Both the position numbers and the translations under genes were made by a program. This document shows, piece after piece, positions 1 to 9,392 of a stretch of DNA of 64,000 bases (the first letter of the stretch is position 1; the number at the start of each line of letters is the position of its first letter). Source of the DNA: JAPHTQ01 sp050299175 (GTDB taxonomy: Bacteria; Pseudomonadota; Gammaproteobacteria; Thiohalomonadales; Thiohalomonadaceae); contig JBNKVM010000064.1 of NCBI GenBank assembly GCA_050299175.1, positions 1-64,000 of the forward strand, given 5' to 3'. Below the pieces are notes generated by a model, which saw only the letters and a list, made by a program, of their open reading frames with translations, made no database searches and was not told the DNA's origin.

Positions 1-149
1 CGGGCTTCGTAGCTGGCGGCGGCAACGACGCCGCGACCCGAGGGGGTCCCGCCCACAATCACCGGACGCTTGCGGAGTTCCGGCCGATCGCGCTGTTCGA
101 TCGAAGCGTAAAACGCGTCCATGTCGACGTGAATGATTTGGCGTGACAT
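1..149 (-). CDS. dinB: DNA polymerase IV, N-terminal fragment (cut by window edge)
   Basis: This is the first 49 codons of a Y-family translesion polymerase, running off the left edge. Translation from the ATG at 147-149 gives the palm-domain signature HVDMDAFYASIE, with the catalytic Asp at about residue 9 and Tyr14 at the steric-gate position that excludes ribonucleotides. The following VIVGG and GRGVVAAASYEAR segments also fit DinB. The family copies past damaged template and is usually part of the SOS response. I see no clear LexA box in the 225 bases to the next gene. Identity is secure from these motifs, although most of the protein is outside the window. Confidence 0.9.
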   Translation of the reverse strand, partial: MSRQIIHVDMDAFYASIEQRDRPELRKRPVIVGGTPSGRGVVAAASYEA

Positions 150-375
150 CTATCAATGAAACAGTATGGGTAGAGCACAAAGGGTACTCCTCATCGAGGT
201 CACAACAAACTCCCGTTGCACACAAAGTCCCCTCGTTTGTCTCCAAACGCAGCAATCTCGCAGCAAGCCACTGCACTATAATTAAAGGATTATTGCTCAC
301 CTATGTGGTAGTGCAATACCCCTGCTATTTCTGTATGATTCGTCGGCTTTTTGATGCAAGGCCCGAGAAGAGCCC

Positions 376-2382
376 GTGTTGGATCTGGACGATCCTCCGT
401 CTGGTTATCCACTAGAGGCTATTAGATTGTTACTTGAGCTTCCTGCTATTTCCGTCAAAGCACTGACTTTTCGCTTTGCCATGATGTTCATGCCCGCGGT
501 AGCACTGCTATCCGCGACGGTGTGGTCATTAATCAATTCCTACGAAGAAAGTCGTGTTGCGATCATCGAAGCCAGGGAAGAGGGATACCTCGATGTCTCC
601 ACACGTCTGATCGAAAGCGAGTTCATCAAATCCATTACCGATCTGCGTACCCTCTCCCGTGTACCGCTCCTGAAACGCTACCTCGACGAAGGATCCGAAG
701 AGTCCAGAGAAGCACTGGCGCACCTTTTTCGGATACAGGCCGAAGGCTCACTACGCTACGACCAGATCCGCATACTCGACATCAATGGCAAGGAAACCAT
801 TCGCGTCAACTACATGGATGGTCGCTCCCATGTCGTACCCAAGACACAATTGCAGGACAAGACGGGGCGCTACTATTTCCGCGATGCGGTCAATCTAGAA
901 GAAGGCGAGGTCTACGTCTCGCCCATCGATCTGAATATCGAAGGCAACCAGATCGAACGCCCCTTAAAGCCTATGGTGCGTTTTGCCACACCGCTGTTCG
1001 ACAGCAGCGGTGCACGTAAAGGCGTACTGGTACTCAATTATCTGGGTGACATCCTGCTGCGTGCCTTTCGCGAAGACATGGCAAAGGAGCCGATACACCA
1101 AGCCATGCTGCTCAACAAAGATGGCTACTGGTTGATCCACCCGGACAGCTCACAGGAATGGGGCTTTATGTTTGGTCGTGAAGACATGAGCTTCGCCCAC
1201 CATTATCCCTATGCATGGAGCTATATGTCGGGACATAAGCAGGGCAGGATTGAAAGTGACAAAGGCATCATTCTTTTCAATCGGGTTTATCCGTTGCAAG
1301 ACGCCTCGGATATCCACGGAGAGTACTACTGGAAAGTCGCCATCGTATTACCGCGGAAAGCACTGGAATCAGACTCATTCATCAATCAACCCTATGGCCG
1401 GGCATTGCTCCTGGCGCTCTACTTCCTGTTGGCATTGTTGATACTGGTTACTGCCTACATCGTTGTTCACTCCAGGCAACAACGCAAACAGGAACGGGAA
1501 ATCGCACGGGAAATTGAAGATCTCTACAACTTCGCCCCCTGCGGTTATCACTCCCTGGATCACAAGGGCATGATCGTCAAGATGAACCAGACCGAACTGG
1601 ACTGGCTCGGTTACAGTGCAGAGGAACTGATCGGTAAGGTCTATTATCCACAACTCCTAACTCCGGAAAGCCAGAGCCTATTCAAGGAACACTTCCCTGT
1701 TTTCCTGAGTCAGGGATACATCAACGACATGGAGTTCGATCTTATCCGCAAAGATGGTTCACTAATGCCCGTCATGGTCAGCGCCACTGCCATCAAGGAC
1801 AGCAGCGGCACATTCGTCATGAGCCGCTCCACGGTATTCGACATGACCGAGCGCAAGCATCTGGAAGAGCAGTTGTGGGAACAGGCGACCACCGACTTCC
1901 TCACCGGCCTGAATAATCGACGTCACTTCAGCGAAAAAGCCAAGAAGGAACTGGCCCGTTCGCGGCGCATGGAAAAACCGCTGTCATTCCTGATTCTCGA
2001 CCTCGACCACTTCAAGGAGTTGAATGACACTTACGGTCACGACGCCGGTGACATTGCCCTGAAAACCTTCGCTCGTGTCTGCACGGATACCCTGCGTGAG
2101 ATCGATACTTTAGGACGCCTGGGTGGCGAGGAATTTGCGGCGCTACTACCTGAGACAGACAGTCACAGTGCCATTGAAGTCGCACAACGACTGTGTAAAG
2201 CAGTTGAGGCCACACCGATATCTATTTCAAACGACAAAATATTGCATATAACGGTCTCTATCGGCGTCACCTCCTGTGCACCTGAAGACCAGCAGATACA
2301 GGATATGCTACGCCGTGCCGACAACGCCCTCTACAAGGCAAAACACAGCGGTCGTAACCAGGTCTGCTACGAAGGCCCATAG
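376..2382 (+). CDS. Membrane diguanylate cyclase with Cache, PAS and GGDEF domains
   Basis: This protein should make cyclic di-GMP from two GTP in response to a periplasmic signal. It has a first membrane helix at about residues 34-54, a periplasmic Cache-type sensor at about 60-335, a second helix at 343-365, a PAS domain at about 380-490 and a GGDEF domain at about 503-665. The active-site loop reads GGEEF (583-587). An RxxD product-inhibition site (REID, 574-577) sits at the canonical distance, so the enzyme is predicted to be active and feedback-inhibited. There is no EAL domain. The start is uncertain: GTG at 376 is the longest, but ATG at 481 or 484 would leave a shorter first helix. 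It stands alone, divergent from dinB. Confidence 0.9.
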   Translation: MLDLDDPPSGYPLEAIRLLLELPAISVKALTFRFAMMFMPAVALLSATVWSLINSYEESRVAIIEAREEGYLDVSTRLIESEFIKSITDLRTLSRVPLLKRYLDEGSEESREALAHLFRIQAEGSLRYDQIRILDINGKETIRVNYMDGRSHVVPKTQLQDKTGRYYFRDAVNLEEGEVYVSPIDLNIEGNQIERPLKPMVRFATPLFDSSGARKGVLVLNYLGDILLRAFREDMAKEPIHQAMLLNKDGYWLIHPDSSQEWGFMFGREDMSFAHHYPYAWSYMSGHKQGRIESDKGIILFNRVYPLQDASDIHGEYYWKVAIVLPRKALESDSFINQPYGRALLLALYFLLALLILVTAYIVVHSRQQRKQEREIAREIEDLYNFAPCGYHSLDHKGMIVKMNQTELDWLGYSAEELIGKVYYPQLLTPESQSLFKEHFPVFLSQGYINDMEFDLIRKDGSLMPVMVSATAIKDSSGTFVMSRSTVFDMTERKHLEEQLWEQATTDFLTGLNNRRHFSEKAKKELARSRRMEKPLSFLILDLDHFKELNDTYGHDAGDIALKTFARVCTDTLREIDTLGRLGGEEFAALLPETDSHSAIEVAQRLCKAVEATPISISNDKILHITVSIGVTSCAPEDQQIQDMLRRADNALYKAKHSGRNQVCYEGP

Positions 2383-2427
2383 CTACCACCCATCCCTGTT
2401 TCTGCCCCTTTAAAAGGGTACATCTGG

Positions 2428-3867
2428 TTATCCCCCGAACAACCGCATGGCAATCTGCCCCACTTTGCGAATAGCCGGTTCCGCCTGTTCTACTGCCAGT
2501 TGTCCGCAACTGATACGGATGTGGTGACGATAATCACCGCTGGGCGAAAAGATTACGCCCGGCGTTACCGATATCCCCGCCTGCAGGGCAAGGTCGTGCA
2601 ATTCCACGCAATCGATCTGCGGCGGCATCTCTATCCATAAAACGAAACCACCTTGCGGACGTGTTACCAGGGTTCCCGGCGGAAAATATTTCAGCACCAG
2701 GGTACGAATCTGTTCATTGCGCCAGCGATAATTCTGCGCTGCCTGCCGCACCAGACGATCGTAACCGCCCCGTTGCAAATACTCCGCCAGTGCCACCTGC
2801 GGCACACCGGCAGTGGCAATATTGCCCAGCAGTTTCAGGTGGCGAAGCCGTTCCGCCCAATTCCCCGCCATCACATAGCCGATACGATACCCAGGCACCA
2901 GCGTTTTGGAGAAAGAGGAACAGAGCAAAACGTTGCCGCTGCGATCGAACGATTTCACCGGCGGCAGACGTGGCTGCTGAAAACTCAGGTCGCCGTAAAT
3001 ATCATCCTCGATCAGTGGCACGTTCGCCCTGGCTACCATCTCCGCCAGCCATTTGCGATTCTCCAACGGCATACATGAGCCGAGCGGATTGTTGAAACTG
3101 GGAATAAAGAGACAGGCTCGTACCAGCCCACGATCGAGTACCTGCTGCAAGGCGTCGAGATCGACGCCATCGCGGGGATGAGTGGGGATCTCCACCGCCT
3201 TCATCCCCAACGAATCGATGGTCTGCAAAATACCGTAGAAGGTCGGCGATTCGATGGCGATGGCATCGCCCGGTTTTGCCACGGCACGCAGCGATAGCGT
3301 CAGCGCCTCCTGGCAACCATTGGTAATGATGATCTCCTCATCATCACAGGCACAACCCGACTCACGCCAACGGCGCAGCAAGCGGCGTCGTAACAGATCG
3401 TTACCTGCCGGTTTTTCATAGCGTCCTAACAATTCAGGTGATCGACGTAACAGGCCGGACATAATGCGCGAAAGCGCCTTCAACGGCAGATGCTCTGCCG
3501 CGGGAACTACCGCACCCAGGTTGATCAATTCCGGGCGGCGCGCCTCTTCCAGGATATTGATCGCCATCTGTGCGCCGGTCACCGCACCCGGCTTCATTGA
3601 CGGTCGACTGACGGCAGGCTCCGCCTCATCTTTCGTCTGCGTGCAGACGAAATAACCCGACTTGGGTCGTGATTCGATCAATAGCGCCGCCTCCAGCGAG
3701 CGATACACCTGGAGCGCCGTACTCAGACTGACCTCCTGCTCCTGGCAGTAACGCCGCAACGAGGGCAAGCGCTCACCTCCCTGGTAAACACCAGTGCGGA
3801 TCGCCGTCGCCAACTCCTCCGCCAGACGCTGGTAGATAAAACCCTCAGACCCATCTGTTATGGTCAT
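2428..3867 (-). CDS. MocR/GntR-family regulator with aminotransferase domain
   Basis: This is a 479-residue MocR-type regulator. It has an N-terminal GntR winged helix-turn-helix (about residues 9-75, including LPSLRRYCQEQEVSLSTAL) fused to a fold-type I aminotransferase domain. The PLP lysine lies in SFSKTLVPGYRIGYV. Such proteins use PLP or an amino-acid aldimine as a ligand and usually control a divergent gene. Here the start faces the PhzF-like gene only 76 bases away, so that operon is the likely target (inference). A second PLP enzyme of similar architecture, without the DNA-binding domain, closes the facing operon. The family is clear; the ligand is not. Confidence 0.88.
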   Translation of the reverse strand: MTITDGSEGFIYQRLAEELATAIRTGVYQGGERLPSLRRYCQEQEVSLSTALQVYRSLEAALLIESRPKSGYFVCTQTKDEAEPAVSRPSMKPGAVTGAQMAINILEEARRPELINLGAVVPAAEHLPLKALSRIMSGLLRRSPELLGRYEKPAGNDLLRRRLLRRWRESGCACDDEEIIITNGCQEALTLSLRAVAKPGDAIAIESPTFYGILQTIDSLGMKAVEIPTHPRDGVDLDALQQVLDRGLVRACLFIPSFNNPLGSCMPLENRKWLAEMVARANVPLIEDDIYGDLSFQQPRLPPVKSFDRSGNVLLCSSFSKTLVPGYRIGYVMAGNWAERLRHLKLLGNIATAGVPQVALAEYLQRGGYDRLVRQAAQNYRWRNEQIRTLVLKYFPPGTLVTRPQGGFVLWIEMPPQIDCVELHDLALQAGISVTPGVIFSPSGDYRHHIRISCGQLAVEQAEPAIRKVGQIAMRLFGG

Positions 3868-3943
3868 ATTTCGTTTATCTGTATCTGTTACCTATCATTG
3901 GGAAAGCGTAGCGTTGTTGGCTCAACCACACAAGGAGCGGCGC

Positions 3944-4744
3944 ATGCAACTTCCCCTCTACCAAGTCGATGCCTTCAGCGGTCAACTCTTCGGCGGCAAC
4001 CCGGCAGCGGTCTGCCCGCTGGAGGTGTGGCTACCAGACGAGACCATGCAGGCCATCGCCAGGGAGAACAACCTCTCGGAGACCGCCTTTATCGTTCAGG
4101 AGGCAACCAGCTGGCGCATCCGCTGGTTCACGCCGGTCGCCGAGGTGAAACTCTGCGGTCACGCCACCTTGGCCAGTGGCTGGGTCTACTTCCACCACCT
4201 GCAACCCAATGCAACCGAGGTGATATTCAACTCCCTCAGCGGGCCACTTACCGTCAGCCGCGACGGCGACCTGCTGACCCTCGACTTTCCCCTACAGAAG
4301 GCCGAACCGGTCGCCGCACCCGAGTCCCTGGCGGCCGCCCTCGGCGCCGAACCGTTGGAGGTGCTGGCCGCCGACGACTGGCTGATCCGCCTCAACAACG
4401 AAGAAACGGTGCGCAATCTGCAACCGGACATAACCCTGCTGAAAAAATTGGAACGACGCGCGGTGATCGTCACCGCAGCAGGCAACGACTGCGATTTCGT
4501 CTCGCGCTTTTTCGCGCCGAAGTACGGCATCGACGAAGACCCGGTCACTGGCTCGGCACACACCAAGCTGGTCCCCTACTGGGCCGACAAAACCGGCAAA
4601 CAGCACCTCCATGCACGCCAGCTCTCACCTCGCGGCGGCGAACTGTTCTGCGAACTACGCGATGAGCGAGTGCTCATTAGCGGTCACGCCGTTCACTACA
4701 TGAGCGGAACCATCACACTTCCCGACGCGACAGGTGCGCGGTGA
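3944..4744 (+). CDS. PhzF-family isomerase-like protein
   Basis: This is a 266-residue PhzF-fold protein. The family has two similar halves around a catalytic glutamate and includes the phenazine isomerase and many proteins of unknown substrate. Visible motifs are VDAFSGQLFGGNPAAV at the N-terminus, the active-site Glu46 in NNLSETAFI, the CGHATLAS turn and the C-terminal DEDPVTGSAH. The ATG at 3944 was chosen because an AAGGAG ribosome-binding site lies at 3932-3937. A longer frame to 3860 would run into the divergent MocR gene. The stop overlaps the next start. No other phenazine genes are present, so a role in phenazine synthesis is not supported. Confidence 0.88.
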   Translation: MQLPLYQVDAFSGQLFGGNPAAVCPLEVWLPDETMQAIARENNLSETAFIVQEATSWRIRWFTPVAEVKLCGHATLASGWVYFHHLQPNATEVIFNSLSGPLTVSRDGDLLTLDFPLQKAEPVAAPESLAAALGAEPLEVLAADDWLIRLNNEETVRNLQPDITLLKKLERRAVIVTAAGNDCDFVSRFFAPKYGIDEDPVTGSAHTKLVPYWADKTGKQHLHARQLSPRGGELFCELRDERVLISGHAVHYMSGTITLPDATGAR

Positions 4745-5247
4745 TGATGGCACAACCCCTCATCACCTTTGCCGGCGGCATCGTCGGTGCGCTACTGATG
4801 GATCTGGCAGAGATGACCGCCGCCAAACGGGGCATCACCAGCAACGTCAATGTCGCGCTGGTCGGACGCTGGGCAATCGGCCTGCTGCTGGGCAAATTTC
4901 ATCACCAGGATATCCGCAGCACTCCCGGCTATACGCATGAGATTACCGTCGGCTGGCTGTTCCATCTTTTCATCGCCGGAGGTGGTGTTGCCCTGCTACT
5001 CCCCCTGGCCTGGCACTATGGCAGCTGGCCGATAGCGCTGACGAATCCGCTGCCCTACATCCTCTTCGGTCTTGCCACCAGCGCATTGCCCTGGTTCATC
5101 CTGTTGCCCTCATTCGGCTGGGGGCTATGGGGACGCCGTGGCCCAGAAGGCAGCAATGCCCTGCTCGCCAGCACCCTGTCGCACATTCCCTACGGGCTTG
5201 GTATCTGGCTGGCTGTACTCCTTTTCCACACCACACCATCAAATTAA
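4744..5247 (+). CDS. DUF2938-family membrane protein
   Basis: This small integral membrane protein of about 167 residues has four likely membrane segments. It starts with an Ala/Gly-rich helix (ITFAGGIVGALLMDLAEM) and has a typical HEITVGWLFHLFIAGG segment. The pattern matches the DUF2938 family, whose function is unknown to me. Its start overlaps the PhzF-like stop, so the two are probably translationally coupled. It is followed within 13 bases by the methyltransferase gene. ATG codons at 4744 and 4747 are both possible starts. Confidence 0.8.
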   Translation: MMAQPLITFAGGIVGALLMDLAEMTAAKRGITSNVNVALVGRWAIGLLLGKFHHQDIRSTPGYTHEITVGWLFHLFIAGGGVALLLPLAWHYGSWPIALTNPLPYILFGLATSALPWFILLPSFGWGLWGRRGPEGSNALLASTLSHIPYGLGIWLAVLLFHTTPSN

Positions 5248-5260
5248 AAAGGTACCACTT

Positions 5261-6046
5261 ATGTCACTCGATAACGGCTACGTCACCTCGGATTACCTGA
5301 AGAAGGTCGCGGAAAAGATGCGCACCTTCAAACAGTTGAGTTATGAACACATGGCGATCGCATCGGGTGATACGGTGCTCGACCTCGGCTGCGGTCCCGG
5401 TGTGGATACGGTGCCACTGGCAGAGCGGGTTAGTAACAAGGGCAAAGTGATCGGTATCGACGCCGACGAAAAAATGCTGGCCGAAGCGGAACAGGCGGCA
5501 AAGGAAGCCGGTTGTCTGGACTGGATTGAACATCGCCATGGCTCGGCCCTGGAATTGCCGCTGGAAAACAACAGCGTCGCCAGCAGCCGCGCCGAACGTC
5601 TGCTCCAGGTACTGCCCCCGGAAAACGAACAGACCATCGTCGCGGAACTGGTGCGGGTCACACGTCCCGGTGGGCGCGTCGTTCTGGTCGATGCCGACTG
5701 GCCCAGTGCCAGTGTCGATTTTTCAGATACCAAACTGGAACGCCGTCTGATGGAATTCTTCACCCTGCACATGCGCCCCAACGGCCTTGCCGGGCGCCGC
5801 GCGTATTCGCTTTGCCGCGAACACGGCCTGGAAGATATCCGCCTGGACGTGGTACCGATAGTGCAACAGCGCTTCGACGAAACCCCGTTTGACGACTGGT
5901 TGATCAATACCGCAAAAGAGCAGGGCATCATGAACGAAACCGAAGCGACGCACTGGCGTGAAGAGTTGCAACAGCGTGAGCAGGAAGGACGCTTCTACGC
6001 CTGCGTCAACATGGTGATCGCCAGCGGACGCAAGGAGACAACATGA
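5261..6046 (+). CDS. SAM-dependent class I methyltransferase
   Basis: This 261-residue Rossmann-fold methyltransferase carries the SAM-binding motif I DLGCGPG at residues 41-47, an acidic GIDADEKML strand end and an RVTRPGGRVVLVDADW post-motif. Overall it resembles the UbiE/ArsM-like Methyltransf_11/31 group, but it lacks the arsenic-binding cysteine set. The substrate cannot be read from sequence. The start at 5261 was preferred over a longer open frame from 5072, because that frame lies inside the DUF2938 gene. It shares a 4-base ATGA overlap with the aminotransferase downstream. Co-transcription with that gene and the PhzF-like gene suggests modification of a small amino-acid-derived molecule (inference). 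Confidence 0.85.
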   Translation: MSLDNGYVTSDYLKKVAEKMRTFKQLSYEHMAIASGDTVLDLGCGPGVDTVPLAERVSNKGKVIGIDADEKMLAEAEQAAKEAGCLDWIEHRHGSALELPLENNSVASSRAERLLQVLPPENEQTIVAELVRVTRPGGRVVLVDADWPSASVDFSDTKLERRLMEFFTLHMRPNGLAGRRAYSLCREHGLEDIRLDVVPIVQQRFDETPFDDWLINTAKEQGIMNETEATHWREELQQREQEGRFYACVNMVIASGRKETT

Positions 6047-7218
6047 GCCACGACCTGCTGGCCCGCCGCATCGCCGGGGTACCCGCCTCCTTCATCCGTG
6101 AAATCCTTAAGGTCACGGAACAGCCGGGTATCATCTCCTTCGCAGGTGGTCTGCCGAACCAGGCGCTGTTTCCGCTGGAGGCGATCCGCCGCGCCAGCGA
6201 TGCAGTACTGACCGATGACGGCTATAGCGCACTGCAATACAGCACTACGGAAGGTTACAGCGGCCTGCGTGAGTGGATCGCTGCGCGCTATCGCAAGCGC
6301 TTGGGCCTCGATATTCCTGTCGAGCAGATCCTGATCACCAACGGTTCACAACAGGCACTCGATCTGCTCGGCAAAGTATTGCTCAACCCCGGCGATCCGG
6401 TGCTGCTCGAAGCACCCGGCTACCTTGGAGCCATCCAGGTATTCACCCTCTACGAACCGCGCTTCATTCCCATCACCCTGCGCGATGACGGCCCCGATCA
6501 GGGAGAGCTGAAAACGGCGTTGTCCCAACATACGCCCAAGCTCTTCTACACCGTACCCAACTTCCAGAATCCCTCTGGAATCAGTTACAGCGAAGCGAGT
6601 CGTCATGCCGTTGCTGAACTGTTGCGAGGAAAACAAACCCTGCTGATCGAAGACGATCCTTACAGCGAACTGCGCTACCACGGCAATGAAACAACCTCAT
6701 TCAAACAACTGCTGCCGGAGCAAACGATCCTGCTCGGTTCCTTCTCCAAAACCGTGCTTCCCTCCTTCCGTCTCGGCTGGATCGTCGCACCACCTTGGCT
6801 GATGGAAAAACTGGTGATCGCCAAACAATCCGCCGACCTGCACAGCAGCGGTTTCACCCAGCGGGTCTTGCATCGTTACCTGTCTGACAACGATTACGAC
6901 GCCCACCTGCAAACGTTGATAGAAAGCTATGGCACACAGCAGCGAGCCATGCTCGATGCCATTCGTCGCCACTTCCCGGCAATGGTCAAGCACACCACAC
7001 CGGAAGGCGGCATGTTCATCTGGGCCACCCTGCCGGAAGGAATGTCGAGCACAACATTGCTGGAAAAGGCGCTGCAACAACAGGTCGCCTTCGTTCCGGG
7101 CCATCCCTTTTACATCGACAAGAACGACAGCAACACCCTGCGACTAAATTACACCAATGCGGATAGGAAAATGATCGAGCAAGGTATCGCAATGCTGGGA
7201 GAAGTGATACGTGCATAA
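6043..7218 (+). CDS. PLP-dependent aminotransferase, LysN/2-aminoadipate type
   Basis: This 391-residue fold-type I aminotransferase should move an amino group between an amino acid and a 2-oxoacid. The cofactor lysine lies in LLGSFSKTVLPSFRLGW. ITNGSQQALDLLGK, PNFQNPSGIS and the FIWATLPEG segment near the C-terminus are typical of the LysN/MocR-like group. Unlike the MocR protein upstream it has no DNA-binding domain. It overlaps the methyltransferase gene by four bases (ATGA), the last tight junction in this operon. The substrate is not predictable. Kynurenine, aminoadipate and branched-chain amino acids are all used by relatives. Confidence 0.87.
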   Translation: MSHDLLARRIAGVPASFIREILKVTEQPGIISFAGGLPNQALFPLEAIRRASDAVLTDDGYSALQYSTTEGYSGLREWIAARYRKRLGLDIPVEQILITNGSQQALDLLGKVLLNPGDPVLLEAPGYLGAIQVFTLYEPRFIPITLRDDGPDQGELKTALSQHTPKLFYTVPNFQNPSGISYSEASRHAVAELLRGKQTLLIEDDPYSELRYHGNETTSFKQLLPEQTILLGSFSKTVLPSFRLGWIVAPPWLMEKLVIAKQSADLHSSGFTQRVLHRYLSDNDYDAHLQTLIESYGTQQRAMLDAIRRHFPAMVKHTTPEGGMFIWATLPEGMSSTTLLEKALQQQVAFVPGHPFYIDKNDSNTLRLNYTNADRKMIEQGIAMLGEVIRA

Positions 7219-7282
7219 ACCTGTCACAGCCGGTGCATAACGCCTACAATTCAGTTCACTACTCAATAAAAGAGGCGCCACC

Positions 7283-7903
7283 ATGAACCTCGACATCCTG
7301 CACAAGGCCGAAAACAGCTTCTTCGCCAAATATCCAGGTGGTTTCTACAATCCGGAAATGGTTGCCATCGGCAAAAAACACAAAATGGATCAGATGGAGA
7401 AGCTGGCAAAAGAGAGCTTTGACGAAAAACGTTTCAGCGACCCCATGACTATCGTCGAGAATGCAATAAAACTGGTCAGTCGCTCCAGCATGGTTTCTGT
7501 TTTCGAAAAACCACGCTTCAGGGATTACGTCAAATCGCTCAACCGTGAAGAGAAAGCGGCTTTCGCCCACGCCTTGCACGAACTGTTGCACGGTAAACAG
7601 GAAGACGGCTTCCACCTGTTACAGGGAATACTCGTAAGAGAGAAACTCGCCAAATGGACACTAATGACGGTTATCCCTGCCTACTATCGTCCACAGAAAG
7701 AAGTCTTCGTCAAACCGACGACCGCAAAGCTCATCGTCGAAAAGCTGGGACTCGATCTTAAATACAAACCCACACCGTCATGGGCGTTTTACAAGGGATA
7801 TCGCAAGGCAATCAATGAACTGAAAAAACAGACGGACAAATCCCTTGCACCTAATAACCCGGCATTTTGCGGTTTCCTGATGATGTCTTTGGGGGATGCA
7901 TAG
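7283..7903 (+). CDS. Conserved hypothetical protein, about 206 residues
   Basis: I do not recognise this family. It is a soluble, Lys-rich protein with no signal peptide or membrane helix. It begins MNLDILHKAENSFFAKYPGGF, which reads as a well-structured alpha-helical protein. Helical segments follow, and a C-terminal half holds several aromatic residues (IPAYYRPQKEVFVKPTTAK and WAFYKGYRKAINELKK). A good purine-rich site (AAAGAGG) lies 10-16 bases before the ATG. The 64-base gap after the aminotransferase suggests it may have its own promoter or belong loosely to that operon. Codon use resembles its neighbours, so it looks like a real gene. Confidence 0.72.
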   Translation: MNLDILHKAENSFFAKYPGGFYNPEMVAIGKKHKMDQMEKLAKESFDEKRFSDPMTIVENAIKLVSRSSMVSVFEKPRFRDYVKSLNREEKAAFAHALHELLHGKQEDGFHLLQGILVREKLAKWTLMTVIPAYYRPQKEVFVKPTTAKLIVEKLGLDLKYKPTPSWAFYKGYRKAINELKKQTDKSLAPNNPAFCGFLMMSLGDA

Positions 7904-7932
7904 TAAACCAACCGCCTGGGACAGGACTTCAA

Positions 7933-8493
7933 TTAGCGTCCAAAAGCTTTATCGGATGCACTTCCGCACCGCTCAAATATCCTGTTGCCATGCTTCTGGA
8001 TGTAATCCCGTATCTCAGCATCGAGATCCTGGCTATTCGCGGCACCTTCATTCACCGTTTTCATATCGAGTTGAACAAGGGAATACATGATACCCGTACT
8101 ACTTTGTTGCCAGCGCGCATTGGCTTTTGCTTCTGCAAGGAGTTTCTTACCAAGCCCCTTGAATTGCTGAGAAACGGCGGGCTTTCCTTCAGCCGATTTC
8201 GTCACAGCCAGATAGTCAGCGGACAGCGCCTCAAGATAGTCAGAAAGAAGTCGTTCCAGCATCCGTTTTGCACGACCCTCGCTCATGGAAACCTGTAGCT
8301 TGTTGTTACCCACTGGCGGTGCACTACCGACTCCCTGAAGCCATCGATGATCCTGAATCATCATGCACGTTGTGCCGTCATTCACCCATTGCGGAGCTCC
8401 CCTGATTTCGAGACCTTCGGCAAAGCTGGAGGAAACCGACAGCATCGTCGTACACGTTAGCAATAGGTATTTCAGCAAAGTGACAGGTTTCAT
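7933..8493 (-). CDS. Secreted LPP20-like protein
   Basis: This 186-residue exported protein has a signal peptide (MKPVTLLKYLLLTCTTMLSV, cleaved after about SSSFA). The mature part has the layout of LPP20/FlgP-type proteins: PQWVNDG, then RWLQGVGSAP, then a helix of the RAKRMLERLLSDYLEAL type and a final STGIMYSLVQLDM strand. There is no lipobox cysteine, so it is probably periplasmic rather than a lipoprotein. It converges on the upstream unknown gene, leaving 29 bases between the two stops. Function is unknown; LPP20-like domains occur in envelope and flagellar-associated proteins. Confidence 0.7.
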   Translation of the reverse strand: MKPVTLLKYLLLTCTTMLSVSSSFAEGLEIRGAPQWVNDGTTCMMIQDHRWLQGVGSAPPVGNNKLQVSMSEGRAKRMLERLLSDYLEALSADYLAVTKSAEGKPAVSQQFKGLGKKLLAEAKANARWQQSSTGIMYSLVQLDMKTVNEGAANSQDLDAEIRDYIQKHGNRIFERCGSASDKAFGR

Positions 8494-8676
8494 AGTGTCT
8501 CCCGCTTGCGGTTATCACCCTCATTTAAGTAGGGCAATGTCAAAACCGCAAGAAAACACAGGATACTGAAAAAAATTGACTTTAGCCTTCGAGTCCGTTT
8601 TCCCTGGCACTGCCTGCAGTAAAGTCACATCGTTATGAAAATCCTACAATGAATGCCCCATAAAAACATACCGCTG

Positions 8677-8979
8677 CTACTTCTTCTTTGCATATTCCAG
8701 CGCCTCACGAATATACCCCTCGTATTCCTCTTCAAATTCGAGAGGAATCAACACCCACTCCTTGAAACGCTTTTTGGTGAAATCGAACTCTGTGCCATTA
8801 CCCTTGGCGATCAGCTCATTCACCCGAACGCGTGAAACCTTGATAATCAAACCCTCACCTTTGGTGAACATCATTGCTATAAAGGCCCCCCTGTAACGCA
8901 GACAGGGGGATCCCATCATAGTCGATAGCTCGACACCGGGCTCCTTCAGTATTCGCTTTTCGGCTAGCTTGTAACTCAT
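8677..8979 (-). CDS. TfoX N-terminal-domain-like protein
   Basis: This 100-residue protein matches the TfoX-N/YjbR-like fold. It has a MMGSPCLRYRGAFIAMMF hairpin, a GLIIKVSRVRVNELIAKG strand-helix and a terminal helix EEYEGYIREALEYAKKK. It lacks the C-terminal half of true competence regulators, so a competence role is not implied. It is the last gene of the leftward sigma-factor operon, with its start overlapping the stop of the EVE-like gene by four bases. It may act as a small ligand- or protein-binding module. The fold assignment is by pattern only. Confidence 0.65.
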   Translation of the reverse strand: MSYKLAEKRILKEPGVELSTMMGSPCLRYRGAFIAMMFTKGEGLIIKVSRVRVNELIAKGNGTEFDFTKKRFKEWVLIPLEFEEEYEGYIREALEYAKKK

Positions 8980-9392
8980 GGCAGACTCCCCAGAATGTAA
9001 TTCAGCAACTCAGGGTTATTGTCCAGTCGGCGTGGCCCCATTAACATCCCTGTCAGGCCATGCTGTTTGAGATAGCCAAGCCCCAGCTGACTCGATGGGT
9101 CAATAGGGATGGCGAGCACGGGGTGCAGCTTCATGAACGCCTTGCCGCCTTTCTCCGGCCTGGGCTTGCCTTTCAGAAACGGTGCGACATGCTGCATCAC
9201 CGCTTTCCCGTTCAAATCGATTGCGGTGGCATCGCAGATAAAGCCGATCTGCTTGTATGGCGCCGCCAGGTAAATAAACACCTTATCGCCCGGCGACACC
9301 TGCGTGTGCATCGGCCAATAGGTCTCTTTCTCTGCCATGGCGCTGAGTACGTCGTAGAACTTCGTATTTGCAGGATAGAGCCAGTGAATCAC
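8976..9392 (-). CDS. EVE/PUA-like domain protein
   Basis: This 138-residue protein is a single EVE-like domain. The EVE fold is related to PUA and YTH domains that bind modified bases in RNA or DNA. The visible parts are HWLYPANTKFYDV at the start, the VSPGDKVFIYLAAPYKQIG strand pair and the central KLHPVLAIP strand. The start is GTG at 9390-9392 and it overlaps the upstream SnoaL-like gene by four bases (GTGA), which implies translational coupling. EVE proteins are often near modification or defence genes, but none is seen here. The substrate is unknown. Confidence 0.65.
   Translation of the reverse strand: MIHWLYPANTKFYDVLSAMAEKETYWPMHTQVSPGDKVFIYLAAPYKQIGFICDATAIDLNGKAVMQHVAPFLKGKPRPEKGGKAFMKLHPVLAIPIDPSSQLGLGYLKQHGLTGMLMGPRRLDNNPELLNYILGSLP

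Noticed and set aside
277..282. TATAAT hexamer upstream of the diguanylate cyclase
   Set aside because: A perfect -10 but no -35 at 16-18 bases and no extended -10 TG, so not listed as a promoter.
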